The notes beneath the pieces were generated by a model. The model ran no database searches. It was not told where the DNA came from and worked only from the letters and a program-made list of their open reading frames with translations. Of a DNA stretch of 6,838 bases, positions 1-6,214 are shown piece by piece. How positions within the stretch are numbered: position 1 is the stretch's first letter; every line of letters begins with the position of its first letter. Source of the stretch: Fimbriimonadia bacterium (GTDB lineage Bacteria > Armatimonadota > Fimbriimonadia > Fimbriimonadales > Fimbriimonadaceae); contig JALGXY010000064.1 in assembly GCA_029824495.1 (NCBI GenBank), positions 1-6,838 of the forward strand, written 5' to 3'. A program made the position numbers and the translations under genes.

Positions 1-1
1 A

Positions 2-1258
2 GCCAGTGATTCTTCAACCGGCCCAGCGACAGCACAGGATGCACCGCTTCGAATGTCACAGACCGCCCTTCTTGCGGCGAGAGGCATCCACGCCTTTGGT
101 GGGCTGAGTCAACAAGAGACGGATTCAGTAATGGAGCTCTACAAGAACTTTGAAGAGCGAGACCCCCTGGCGCACTACGTCGGTGAGAACCTGATCAAGA
201 CAGCAGATGCCTATGATGTAAACCTCGTGGCCTGCATTCCAGATCAGGCAATGTGGATCAAAGACTTCCGCACACCTAGACTGTTTCTCGAATCCTACAA
301 GGATTCAAGTGAGGTAAAGACTGAGTCGGGATGGATGATTGCCCGGCCAGCCTGGCCTGAGCGATCACGTAAGATACATGCAGATCGGAATTCGATCAAA
401 GAAGTGCTGACCCTTCAATCCAAGAGCGGATACCTTGGCCTCGTCTCACGTGCGGCTCTTGCGATGAGGAACCCGATGGGTCTCTACAATGGGCTGATCG
501 TCTCAATGAGCCGGTCGCTAGTGCCCAGCATTTTTGGAAAGAGCCTGAGTGCTGCGGAGGCCTCATGGCAGTTGATGAGGCTGTTTGGTGAGCTCAACGG
601 CAGACAGCAGCAGACAGCTTTGGGCGGAGGCCGCCTGCCCCTGACAGAGCTCGGCTCTGGCGCTATGAGTGTTGTCGGTGAGATGGCCTATGGGAAAGAC
701 ACAAACCTTAGGGAGGGAATGGGTTCAGGCTCTGATGATTCGCTCAGCCTGGCTGACTATGTCAAACGCCAATCAGGCCTTGAGAACCGAGAGTCGGCCG
801 AATCGACAGTAGTCTACGGTTCTGGATTCGATTCCAAAGGATATATTCAAGTCGATATTGGCGAATCTCTGTCGTTTCAAGCCGACTCAGGTGAGCCTGG
901 GTTTGCCGATCGCTTCGGCAGATCGAGTCTCGATGAGCTGGCGATGTACCTTCACATGGCCGAGTCGGTCAGAGGCACAGAACTTGGTGGAAGGTTTCCG
1001 AACCTTGACAAGGTTTTTGTCGGCAGCAGGCAAGAGGTGCGATTCGTCTTTCAGCTCACTGCGGGACACCACTTTGTCAGCGTATTGAGCGAAGACACTT
1101 ATGCGGCCGGGTCGGCATCAATTCTAGTTACACAGCTTCCCTCAGACGTGTCCTCAAAACTCGAGTCCCGGCGCAAGGAGTTTCAGCTTGTCAGCGTTGT
1201 GATGCAGATGCTTACGAGAGGAGAAGGCGGTCTTTCGATTTTGCCTCCATCGAACTAG
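2..1258 (+). CDS. Hypothetical protein, C-terminal part (5' end outside window)
   Basis: I do not recognise this protein and assign no function. The frame runs without a stop from base 2 to the TAG at 1256-1258. The first ATG is at 53, giving 401 residues, but it has no Shine-Dalgarno sequence, and the 17 codons before it read as an Ala/Ser/Thr/Pro-rich linker. The gene therefore probably begins outside the window and ATG 53 is probably internal. Counting from ATG 53, residues 45-110 look like a compact domain with the patterns DVNLVACIPD (55-64) and GWMIARPAWP (93-102). Residues 220-250 are Gly/Ser-rich and probably a linker. Residues 325-362 look like beta strands. No membrane segment or catalytic motif is visible in this part. 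It converges on the kinase gene with a 16-bp gap and no clear terminator. It is very probably a real gene, since the long open frame has even amino-acid usage; its family is unknown. Confidence 0.75.
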   Translation, partial: ASDSSTGPATAQDAPLRMSQTALLAARGIHAFGGLSQQETDSVMELYKNFEERDPLAHYVGENLIKTADAYDVNLVACIPDQAMWIKDFRTPRLFLESYKDSSEVKTESGWMIARPAWPERSRKIHADRNSIKEVLTLQSKSGYLGLVSRAALAMRNPMGLYNGLIVSMSRSLVPSIFGKSLSAAEASWQLMRLFGELNGRQQQTALGGGRLPLTELGSGAMSVVGEMAYGKDTNLREGMGSGSDDSLSLADYVKRQSGLENRESAESTVVYGSGFDSKGYIQVDIGESLSFQADSGEPGFADRFGRSSLDELAMYLHMAESVRGTELGGRFPNLDKVFVGSRQEVRFVFQLTAGHHFVSVLSEDTYAAGSASILVTQLPSDVSSKLESRRKEFQLVSVVMQMLTRGEGGLSILPPSN

Positions 1259-1274
1259 AACCAGACTGCATCTG

Positions 1275-2210
1275 CTAGGCTGAATGCAGGTTTAGCGCAT
1301 TCTCGACCTGGCCCTTTGTTGATGCGAGCCACTTCGGTGCCTTCTCTTTATAGAGCTCGATCTGCTCGGCCATGTCGAGCACCCAAAAGGCGTTTGAGAC
1401 CGCTCGTGATGCCATGGCGAGGCCGATGTTCCGCCACTCAGAATCGGGGAATTCGCGGATTCGTCGATACCCTTTGATGAAGCTGGCTGCGTGTTGAGGA
1501 AGGCGTTCGGAATCGAGGTTTGGCTCAAGAGCATTCGCCATGTCCATGATTCTGTATCCGTCGCCGCAGTCGTCGAAATCGATCGGATAGACGGCGCCAT
1601 TGAGCTGCAGCGTGTTCCAGGAGTGGAGATCCCCGTGCAGCAGCCCGAAGTCTCTGTCTCCTGGCTCATATGGGTACAGCTTACGAGTGAGAGGCTCGAT
1701 CATCCTGGCTGGAGCGACAAGATCCATTGGGAGCTTTGACCAGAGGGTCTCAATCGGAGTCTTGAAGAGCTTTGTCGGTCCAAAAAACTCATCCTGTGTC
1801 CAGGCTTGCCGCACAAACCAGGATGGCCTGGCCCAAGAGTCGGCGTGAAGGTGGAGCCGCGCCATGAGAGCACCGGTTTTTTCTAGTCTGCTCCTGCCGG
1901 GCATCTGAGAGCGCCTGCCGTTGATCCACTGCATGACGGTGCAGGTTCTGCCATCTGATTTAGTAAGCAGGTCACCGTTTCTTGAATGCACAGGAGCAGG
2001 AACGGCAAAACCTGATTGAGTGAGGGATTCGAGCCAGGCGAGTTCACTTCTGACAGCGAGATCCGACTGAAACGCTGTGCCATGAAGCCGAATCAGTACT
2101 CGGCTAGAGTGAAATGGGGGTGCTGAGCTGATCTCCTCTTCGAGGTCATAGGCAAACGTGGTGTTTGCTCCATCATGAATGAACTTAAGGGAGCCATTGG
2201 GGAGGTCGGG
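1275..2210 (-). CDS. APH-family kinase (aminoglycoside/homoserine phosphotransferase fold), 5' end incomplete
   Basis: Family members transfer phosphate from ATP to a hydroxyl on a small molecule; the substrate here cannot be read from sequence. Kinase homology spans 311 codons, from 2210 to the TAG at 1275-1277. Numbered from 2210: a GANTTF nucleotide-binding loop (14-19), strand VLIRLHG (38-44), helix SELAWLESL (55-63), hinge-like TVMQWINGR (91-99), catalytic loop HGDLHSWN (192-199, with Asp194 and Asn199) and metal-binding IDFDD (210-214, with Asp211). An in-frame TAG at 2211-2213 closes the frame upstream. No ATG, GTG or TTG lies in frame before GTG 1991, which would give 238 residues lacking most of the N-lobe and has no Shine-Dalgarno sequence. 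ATT 2180 or CTG 2096 would be rare starts. Relatives usually carry about 20 more N-terminal residues; here that space is the start of the repeat cluster. It is either a recently broken gene or one with a non-standard start. Family call firm, start uncertain. Confidence 0.8.
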   Translation of the reverse strand, partial: PDLPNGSLKFIHDGANTTFAYDLEEEISSAPPFHSSRVLIRLHGTAFQSDLAVRSELAWLESLTQSGFAVPAPVHSRNGDLLTKSDGRTCTVMQWINGRRSQMPGRSRLEKTGALMARLHLHADSWARPSWFVRQAWTQDEFFGPTKLFKTPIETLWSKLPMDLVAPARMIEPLTRKLYPYEPGDRDFGLLHGDLHSWNTLQLNGAVYPIDFDDCGDGYRIMDMANALEPNLDSERLPQHAASFIKGYRRIREFPDSEWRNIGLAMASRAVSNAFWVLDMAEQIELYKEKAPKWLASTKGQVENALNLHSA

Positions 2211-2228
2211 CTAAAACTTGATCGTTGA

Positions 2229-2270
2229 CCCCCTCACCCTAACCCTTTCCCCAAGCTTGGGGAGAGGGAA
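2229..2270. repeat. Type 1 palindromic repeat, copy A
   Basis: The arms at 2243-2252 and 2259-2268 pair (CCCTTTCCCC with GGGGAGAGGG, one G-T wobble) around a central AAGCTT that is itself palindromic. The lead-in CCCCCTCACCCTAA matches copy E. This copy sits 19 bp from the upstream end of the kinase frame and is the closest repeat to the missing kinase start. Confidence 0.75.
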
Positions 2271-2273
2271 TAT

Positions 2274-2328
2274 CCCCCCTCTTCCATTATTGCGAAGCGA
2301 AATGGAGGAGGGGGGTAGGGGGTGGAGG
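2274..2328. repeat. Type 2 palindromic repeat, copy B
   Basis: The arms at 2274-2288 and 2301-2315 form a 15-bp stem with one wobble. The 12-nt loop contains GCGAAGC, known as an exceptionally stable single-strand DNA mini-hairpin. The right flank GTAGGGGGTGGAGG closely matches the flank of the distant copy at 5508-5574, so the repeat unit is longer than the palindrome itself. Confidence 0.8.
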
Positions 2329-2374
2329 TTCTGGATGCATATGGGAACGTCCGCACCACAGAGTTTGAGATTAT

Positions 2375-2420
2375 CCCCTCCCCCTTGCTTTGCAGGGGGG
2401 AGGGACAAGGGAGGGGGGTC
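2375..2420. repeat. Type 2 variant palindromic repeat, copy C
   Basis: The arms at 2376-2388 and 2392-2404 form a 13-bp stem with one wobble around a TTT loop, so the tip reads GCTTTGC. The right flank, GGGACAAGGG followed by a G-rich run, is shared with copy F at 5561 onward but not with copy B, which suggests mosaic building blocks. Confidence 0.7.
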
Positions 2421-2463
2421 TCTGGTTCACCTGAGTTTTACGATTCGACCCTCCATCCCCCAG

Positions 2464-2492
2464 CCCCTTCCTCCCTGCGAAGAAGGAAGGGG
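2464..2492. repeat. Type 2 variant palindromic repeat, copy D
   Basis: A perfect 9-bp stem (CCCCTTCCT at 2464-2472 with AGGAAGGGG at 2484-2492) encloses an 11-nt loop containing GCGAAG. This is the shortest and most diverged copy, and its upstream flank is the C-rich CCCTCCATCCCCCAG. Confidence 0.65.
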
Positions 2493-2501
2493 AGTCAACT
2501 G

Positions 2502-2541
2502 CCCCTCACCTTAATCCCTCTACCCCAAGGGGCTGAGGGAT
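2502..2541. repeat. Type 1 palindromic repeat, copy E
   Basis: The arms at 2514-2526 and 2529-2541 pair over 13 positions with two mismatches around an AA turn. The lead-in CCCCTCACCTTAATCCCTC resembles copy A base for base except at a few positions. It ends 18 bp from the FAD oxidoreductase stop codon, so it would lie immediately 3' of that reading frame in the transcript. Confidence 0.7.
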
Positions 2542-2559
2542 GGAAAGGAAGTGGGGAGG

Positions 2560-4491
2560 TCAATACACCCGGATTTCGAACACGTTTGCCGTCTTCGCCC
2601 CGTGAGTCTCCAACACATGCAGCCGCACCGACTTAAACCGGCCGCCCACAGAATGATGCCGGACTCGTTCATAGTTGTCGACCACCTCAACGAGAGTCTC
2701 CTCAGAGCCGTCTGGCAGTACCCCGATCAGCCGATAATGTTTGACAGTCTCGGGCTGTGGGCCACGCACCATACCGTTGGTAACCCAGTTTGATGCTGAT
2801 AAGGTCAATTCTCTGTGGAACCCAGTATCAAAGGTGATCTGAACCGTTTTGACATCGACAGCTTCAGCCCAATTAAGGGCGATCCAGGCCCCATATCCGT
2901 GCATTTTCCCCATCCAAGCATGCAGGCCGTCGAGGCCTGTTCCTGGTACGTGCCGGTTATGACCATCGAGCAGTTTGTCATGGCCTCCTCCTTCGACATC
3001 TGAGCCAGAGGAGTCCGCAGTTGCCTTCCGAGCGAGATCATCAGAGTCCTGATTCACCACGTTGCGGATGGTCTGATCCTGTTTAAGGAGAAGCTGCTGA
3101 AGCTCCCCCATGTGATCCTGCCGGACCTGCCTTGGCGTTACTGAGTTCGCTGCCGCAAGGTGCGCAGCGGTTCCAACGGCCTGGCCGGTGCAGGCGCATG
3201 TCGCCATAACTCGAGTCGACGTGAACGCCACATGACTGTTTGAGATGTTCCGCCCTGCCATCATCAGATTCGCGACGTTTCGGCTGTACAGCGCCTCGAG
3301 CCCGATGTTGTACGGGTCTTTCATCTTGACGCTTCGGAAAGGAGGCGTGTCAAAGTCGTTGAAGCCGCCAGGAGGATGCTCATCAAACGCCCAGCCGCCG
3401 ATCGAAACACCGTCGTCGCGCAGGTTCCAGCCGGATTCTAGATCTGTCTGAGTCTGAACGTGATCGCCGTAGATCCGACGACTCTCCCGCTTGCCCGGAA
3501 TCATGCCGACGGTCTCTAGAGCCCAGTTGGCTGAGTCCTTCTTATCGCCAGAGTTCTTGATGTAGTCCCAGACCCCGAGGACGACCGCCAACAGCTCAAA
3601 TCGGATCTGCTCGTTTTCGTCAATCGTGTCGCCGTCGCCGCCGAGCTCAATCCACCAAAAGCCGTACTCGTACGACCCACCGCCGACACCGCGATGTTTG
3701 AGCATCTCTTTGGTGACTTTGCGAGCCCACTTCGGCGCCTTGTATGGCATCGGTTTGTTGTGCTTCCTTGCCGTAAAGAGGATGCTCGATCCCTGTGAAG
3801 ACATGTCTCCTTCTTTCTCTGCCAGCGATTCCCCATATTCGTCCTGGCCTTCTCGTCCACGTCGGAACTCAGCACCGGATTCAAGGGCCAGTCTGCTGTC
3901 GCCTGTGCAGTCGCAGTAGACATGTGCTTCGATCACATAGATCCGCTCGGTCTTATCGCACCGAGCTTCAATGCTCGAGATTCGGTCATCGGTCGTGTGT
4001 GCTCGAAAGACGGAGGTGTCCAGCAGCAGGGTGATATTCGGTTCGCTGATCACCTTGTCGTAGAGCATGAGATCGAACAGCTCCCAGGCTCTGTGGGGGT
4101 TCTGCACGGCATCTTCGACTCTGATCTCTTCGATCAGCCCACCTTCGCGCCAGCCAGCCCTGGCTCCATGCTGATCAGCGCCAACGATGTGCATTTTGAT
4201 CTCACTGCTTGCATTGCCACCGAGCCGGGATCGGTCTTGGATCAGAACCACTCTGCTCCCGTTTCGGGCAGCACTCAAAGCCGCGCAGACTCCTGCCATT
4301 CCACCGCCGGCAACACAGACATCGGTCTGGAGCTGGTGACGAGTCATGTGCTCTTCGGCCCCAGCTTGGACGTCGCCTTTAGGAACCGCTCCGGATTTGA
4401 GCGTTTTACCGATGCCGAAGCTGGTGGCGTCCACCATCAGCGAGTAGCCGGCAACGGCTCCAGCGTTCTGCAGGAAAGTCCTTCTGTTCAT
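2560..4491 (-). CDS. Tat-exported FAD-dependent oxidoreductase with C-terminal discoidin-like domain
   Basis: A 643-residue flavoprotein of the FAD_oxidored type, expected to oxidise or reduce a small molecule or glycan outside the cytoplasm; the substrate is not readable. From ATG 4491 the protein starts MNRRTFLQNAG, a twin-arginine motif followed by a short hydrophobic stretch, which fits folded export through Tat. The FAD-binding Rossmann motif GGGMAG is at 62-67, with GGNASSE following at about 91-97. DCTGD (194-198) and LMMAGRNIS (409-417) are the typical later FAD-contact segments. Residues from about 490 to the end read as a beta-rich F5/8 type C (discoidin-like) fold, with HAWMGKMHGYGAWIALNW and a closing NVFEIRVY, suggesting carbohydrate or surface binding. 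ATG 4491 is preferred to TTG 4497 because GAAGG lies 6 nt before it and the Tat motif follows directly. The gene follows the nitrilase stop by 2 bp, indicating co-translation. Confidence 0.9.
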   Translation of the reverse strand: MNRRTFLQNAGAVAGYSLMVDATSFGIGKTLKSGAVPKGDVQAGAEEHMTRHQLQTDVCVAGGGMAGVCAALSAARNGSRVVLIQDRSRLGGNASSEIKMHIVGADQHGARAGWREGGLIEEIRVEDAVQNPHRAWELFDLMLYDKVISEPNITLLLDTSVFRAHTTDDRISSIEARCDKTERIYVIEAHVYCDCTGDSRLALESGAEFRRGREGQDEYGESLAEKEGDMSSQGSSILFTARKHNKPMPYKAPKWARKVTKEMLKHRGVGGGSYEYGFWWIELGGDGDTIDENEQIRFELLAVVLGVWDYIKNSGDKKDSANWALETVGMIPGKRESRRIYGDHVQTQTDLESGWNLRDDGVSIGGWAFDEHPPGGFNDFDTPPFRSVKMKDPYNIGLEALYSRNVANLMMAGRNISNSHVAFTSTRVMATCACTGQAVGTAAHLAAANSVTPRQVRQDHMGELQQLLLKQDQTIRNVVNQDSDDLARKATADSSGSDVEGGGHDKLLDGHNRHVPGTGLDGLHAWMGKMHGYGAWIALNWAEAVDVKTVQITFDTGFHRELTLSASNWVTNGMVRGPQPETVKHYRLIGVLPDGSEETLVEVVDNYERVRHHSVGGRFKSVRLHVLETHGAKTANVFEIRVY

Positions 4492-4493
4492 GA

Positions 4494-5441
4494 TCAACCT
4501 TCAGTTGAGATCGCCTGCTTTTTGGCTCGCCTGTCAATGTTCAAGCTGAGCACGTCTGGGCGGGAATAGTGGCCGCCAGCATCCAGGTTCCAGCGGGTCT
4601 TCTTAAGGTCCATGAAATCGAGGTCGGCGTAGATGATTCCTTCTTCGCTCTCTAAGGGGCCGGCGAGCACTTCGCCAGCAGGTCCCGTAATCAGCGATCC
4701 ACCAGGTTTTGCCCACGCTTCAGGGTCTGTGCCGTAAGCATCTCGGACTGACTTCAAGGAATCCGGAATGTCGCCGACCTTGAAGCAGACCGTGGGGCTG
4801 ATAAAGAACGCCTTCGACTCCATTGAAGAGTGCTTGATGGTCGAGTTCCAGCGATCTCCCTCATCATAGGTCGGAGCGAGAATGATCTGTGCTCCGCCGG
4901 CGATCTGAGAGTATCGGGCGAGAGGCATGTAGTTTTCCCAGCAGATCAGGCAGCCTAGTTTTCCGACGTTGGAATCCCACGGGCCGAGAGTAGATCCGTC
5001 GCCTTGTGACCAGAAAAGCCTCTCTGGTCCAGTCGGCATCAGTTTGCGGTGGCAGGCGATAACTTCACCCTGATTGTCGATCATCAGGTTTGAGTTGAAG
5101 AGACTTCCGCCGCTCGCTTCTTGGTTGATTTCGTTGATGCCGATGCTGACGGTGATCTTGTTGTCCGCAGCGCACTCTTTCAGCGTGTCAACCGTGGGGC
5201 TGTCAAGTGCGACCGCCTGATCGAGAAGTCTGCCGTAGAGCTCAGGGATCTGGCCGTAGTCAGCCTGAACTTCTGTCCAGACCCAGATCGGATAGCCGGC
5301 GATGAACGCCTCACTGAACGCCACGATCTCTGCACCGGAATCTGCGGCCTCTTGAATCAGACGGCATGCCTTCTCTGTGCTCGCTTTGCGATCGAGAAAA
5401 ACTGGTGCTGCCTGCACGCAGGCCGCTTTGACAATCGACAT
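4494..5441 (-). CDS. Nitrilase (carbon-nitrogen hydrolase family, nitrilase branch)
   Basis: A 315-residue cytoplasmic enzyme expected to hydrolyse a nitrile to the carboxylic acid and ammonia, or possibly to the amide. The catalytic triad is visible: Glu44 in FSEAFIAGYP, Lys133 in HRKLMPTGPERLFW and Cys167 in LICWENYMPLAR. The second conserved Glu (140) is present in the lysine loop. The CWENYMPLAR signature is that of true aliphatic/aromatic nitrilases rather than amidases, ureidopropionases or NAD synthetase domains. Length and the N-terminus (VKAACVQAAPVFLD) match the family from the first residue, so ATG 5441 is the start, although no Shine-Dalgarno sequence is seen and a 6-bp inverted repeat occupies that site. 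It is the first gene of a two-gene unit with the FAD oxidoreductase. The upstream region is shared with the divergent DinB-fold gene. Enzyme class sure; native substrate unknown. Confidence 0.93.
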   Translation of the reverse strand: MSIVKAACVQAAPVFLDRKASTEKACRLIQEAADSGAEIVAFSEAFIAGYPIWVWTEVQADYGQIPELYGRLLDQAVALDSPTVDTLKECAADNKITVSIGINEINQEASGGSLFNSNLMIDNQGEVIACHRKLMPTGPERLFWSQGDGSTLGPWDSNVGKLGCLICWENYMPLARYSQIAGGAQIILAPTYDEGDRWNSTIKHSSMESKAFFISPTVCFKVGDIPDSLKSVRDAYGTDPEAWAKPGGSLITGPAGEVLAGPLESEEGIIYADLDFMDLKKTRWNLDAGGHYSRPDVLSLNIDRRAKKQAISTEG

Positions 5442-5442
5442 G

Positions 5443-5460
5443 CAGAGATTATGGTCTCTG
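5443..5460 (-). promoter_or_regulatory. Inverted repeat directly upstream of the nitrilase start
   Basis: A perfect 6-bp inverted repeat (CAGAGA at 5443-5448, TCTCTG at 5455-5460) with a 6-nt spacer ends one base before the nitrilase ATG, where a ribosome binding site would normally be. It could be an operator half-site pair or a weak hairpin limiting ribosome access. Six base pairs can arise by chance, so this is only a candidate. Confidence 0.3.
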
Positions 5461-5507
5461 GTGTTGTGGTTTTGGTTGGTCGAACATGGAGGACGCGGAA
5501 CCGAATT

Positions 5508-5574
5508 CCCCCACCTCCTTTTTGCGAAGCGAAAGGGAGGAGGGGGCTAGGGGGTGGAGGGACAAGGGTGGGGC
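5508..5574. repeat. Type 2 palindromic repeat, copy F
   Basis: The arms at 5508-5522 and 5532-5546 form a 15-position stem with one mismatch and one wobble around a loop containing GCGAAGC. The right flank combines the tail of copy B (CTAGGGGGTGGAGG, against GTAGGGGGTGGAGG) with the tail of copy C (GGGACAAGGG). The copy lies in the 280-bp region between the divergent nitrilase and DinB-fold genes, about 3.2 kb from the main cluster. The rest of that region (5461-5507 and 5575-5720) holds no gene I can support. Confidence 0.8.
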
Positions 5575-5705
5575 AGCAGCGAGAGTATCAGACCTCAAAA
5601 CAGAAAGACCAGAGGAGCGCAAGGAGCAAAAAAGCAAAAGGTTGTGGATCGCCACGCATCAGAGGTGCGTAGAATTGTTGGACCGTCAACGCTGATGGCA
5701 GAGGC

Positions 5706-5711
5706 GGGAGG
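5706..5711 (+). promoter_or_regulatory. Ribosome binding site deciding the DinB-fold start
   Basis: The purine run GGGAGG lies 10 nt before ATG 5722 and is the only good Shine-Dalgarno match nearby. It favours ATG 5722 over the in-frame ATG at 5695, which has none, and over any start inside the repeat. Confidence 0.6.
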
Positions 5712-5721
5712 AAACGAAAAC

Positions 5722-6195
5722 ATGAATTCATCTGAAATGATTGCTGGCGGGCTCGAGCAGTGCCTGGCCATGTACAAAGTCGATCTGAAGCACATGAACG
5801 ACGAACAGCTTGTTGAAAAGAAGATGGGCGTGGGCAGATCACCGCTCAACATGACCGCGGAGGTCGGCTTCTTTAACGGCGCTTGCGCAAAGATCCTGAA
5901 GGGCGAAGAGGCTCCGATGGGCGATGAGTCGGCATTCGCAAAACTCCTCGATTCATTCACCACACGAGAGGAGGCCGTTGCCATGATGGATGCGAACACC
6001 GCCGAACTCGCTGAAGCAATTCGAGGCCTGTCGGACGAGGATTTGGGCGCGCAGGTTATGGCTCCGTGGGGTGAGCCGATCACCAAAGGCGGGCTTGCCA
6101 ATATGTGCGTGGGACACATGATGTACCACGACGGGCAGATCAACTACATTCAGACTCTGAACGGCGACAACGCTGTTCACTGGATGGAGCTCTAA
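5722..6195 (+). CDS. DinB-fold four-helix protein
   Basis: A 157-residue cytoplasmic protein of the DinB/YfiT-like superfamily, whose members are usually metal-binding four-helix bundles acting as thiol transferases or stress proteins of unclear role. The C-terminal signature CVGHMMYHDGQINYIQ (129-144) gives two metal-ligand histidines, His132 and His136, and the expected GQ pair. The usual first histidine, in the helix around residues 40-55, appears to be Glu47 in LNMTAEVGFFNG, so the metal site would be Glu/His/His or empty. The start is set by the Shine-Dalgarno run at 5706-5711; upstream in-frame codons translate the repeat element and should not be counted as protein. The gene stands alone, divergent from the nitrilase, and is followed by a strong terminator, so it is probably monocistronic. 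Fold assignment is good; catalytic role unknown. Confidence 0.88.
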   Translation: MNSSEMIAGGLEQCLAMYKVDLKHMNDEQLVEKKMGVGRSPLNMTAEVGFFNGACAKILKGEEAPMGDESAFAKLLDSFTTREEAVAMMDANTAELAEAIRGLSDEDLGAQVMAPWGEPITKGGLANMCVGHMMYHDGQINYIQTLNGDNAVHWMEL

Positions 6196-6214
6196 ACAGA
6201 ACAGACTTGAGCAG

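Larger units (their letters stand above)
2211..2559. repeat. Non-coding cluster of five GC-rich palindromic repeats
   Basis: This 349-bp gap lies between the end of the FAD oxidoreductase gene (stop at 2560-2562) and the kinase frame. It is filled with pyrimidine-rich left arms and purine-rich right arms forming five hairpins. Two arm types are visible: type 1 (2229-2270 and 2502-2541) begins CCCTCACC, and type 2 (2274-2328, with variants at 2375-2420 and 2464-2492) has a loop built on GCGAAGC or GCTTTGC. The unique spacers are about 46 bp (2329-2374) and 43 bp (2421-2463). Several frames are open here only because stop codons are scarce in such sequence. None of the hairpins ends in a clear T tract on either strand, so they do not look like ordinary terminators. 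As the 3' untranslated region of the nitrilase-FAD transcript they could protect the mRNA or limit read-through, but that is inference. Confidence 0.8.

Noticed and set aside
1266..1289. Inverted repeat CTGCAT/ATGCAG between the convergent genes at 1258 and 1275
   Set aside because: Only six pairs with a 12-nt loop and no T tract, so it is not a convincing terminator.
2315..2318. GTAG beside copy B, as in enterobacterial REP elements
   Set aside because: The matching position in copy F is CTAG, and the tetranucleotide lies on the wrong side of the hairpin in plus-strand reading, so REP identity is not supported.
2322..2400. Spacer between copies B and C translating as VLDAYGNVRTTEFEI, which looks protein-like
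   Set aside because: Only about 15 codons, with repeat on both sides and no start or partner fragment, so it is too short to call a gene remnant.
2218..2514. Open plus-strand frame with PLTLTLSP and GRG patterns across the repeat cluster
   Set aside because: It translates the repeat arms, has no ribosome site, and this peptide pattern is a familiar artefact of GC-rich intergenic repeats.
3516..3923. Other open frames inside the FAD oxidoreductase and nitrilase genes on both strands
   Set aside because: They overlap genes with clear catalytic motifs, have biased composition and show no motif of their own.
5654..5670. Small hairpin ACGCATC/GGTGCGT before the DinB-fold gene
   Set aside because: Seven pairs with a wobble and a three-base loop are within chance expectation and have no clear tie to a promoter.
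5642..5675. Possible sigma-70 promoter for the DinB-fold gene (TTGTGG and TAGAAT)
   Set aside because: The spacing is 22 bp, too long for the usual 16-18, and no better -35 is seen.
5554..5721. Upstream extension of the DinB-fold frame
   Set aside because: It would translate repeat copy F and low-complexity sequence, and the clear Shine-Dalgarno run favours ATG 5722.
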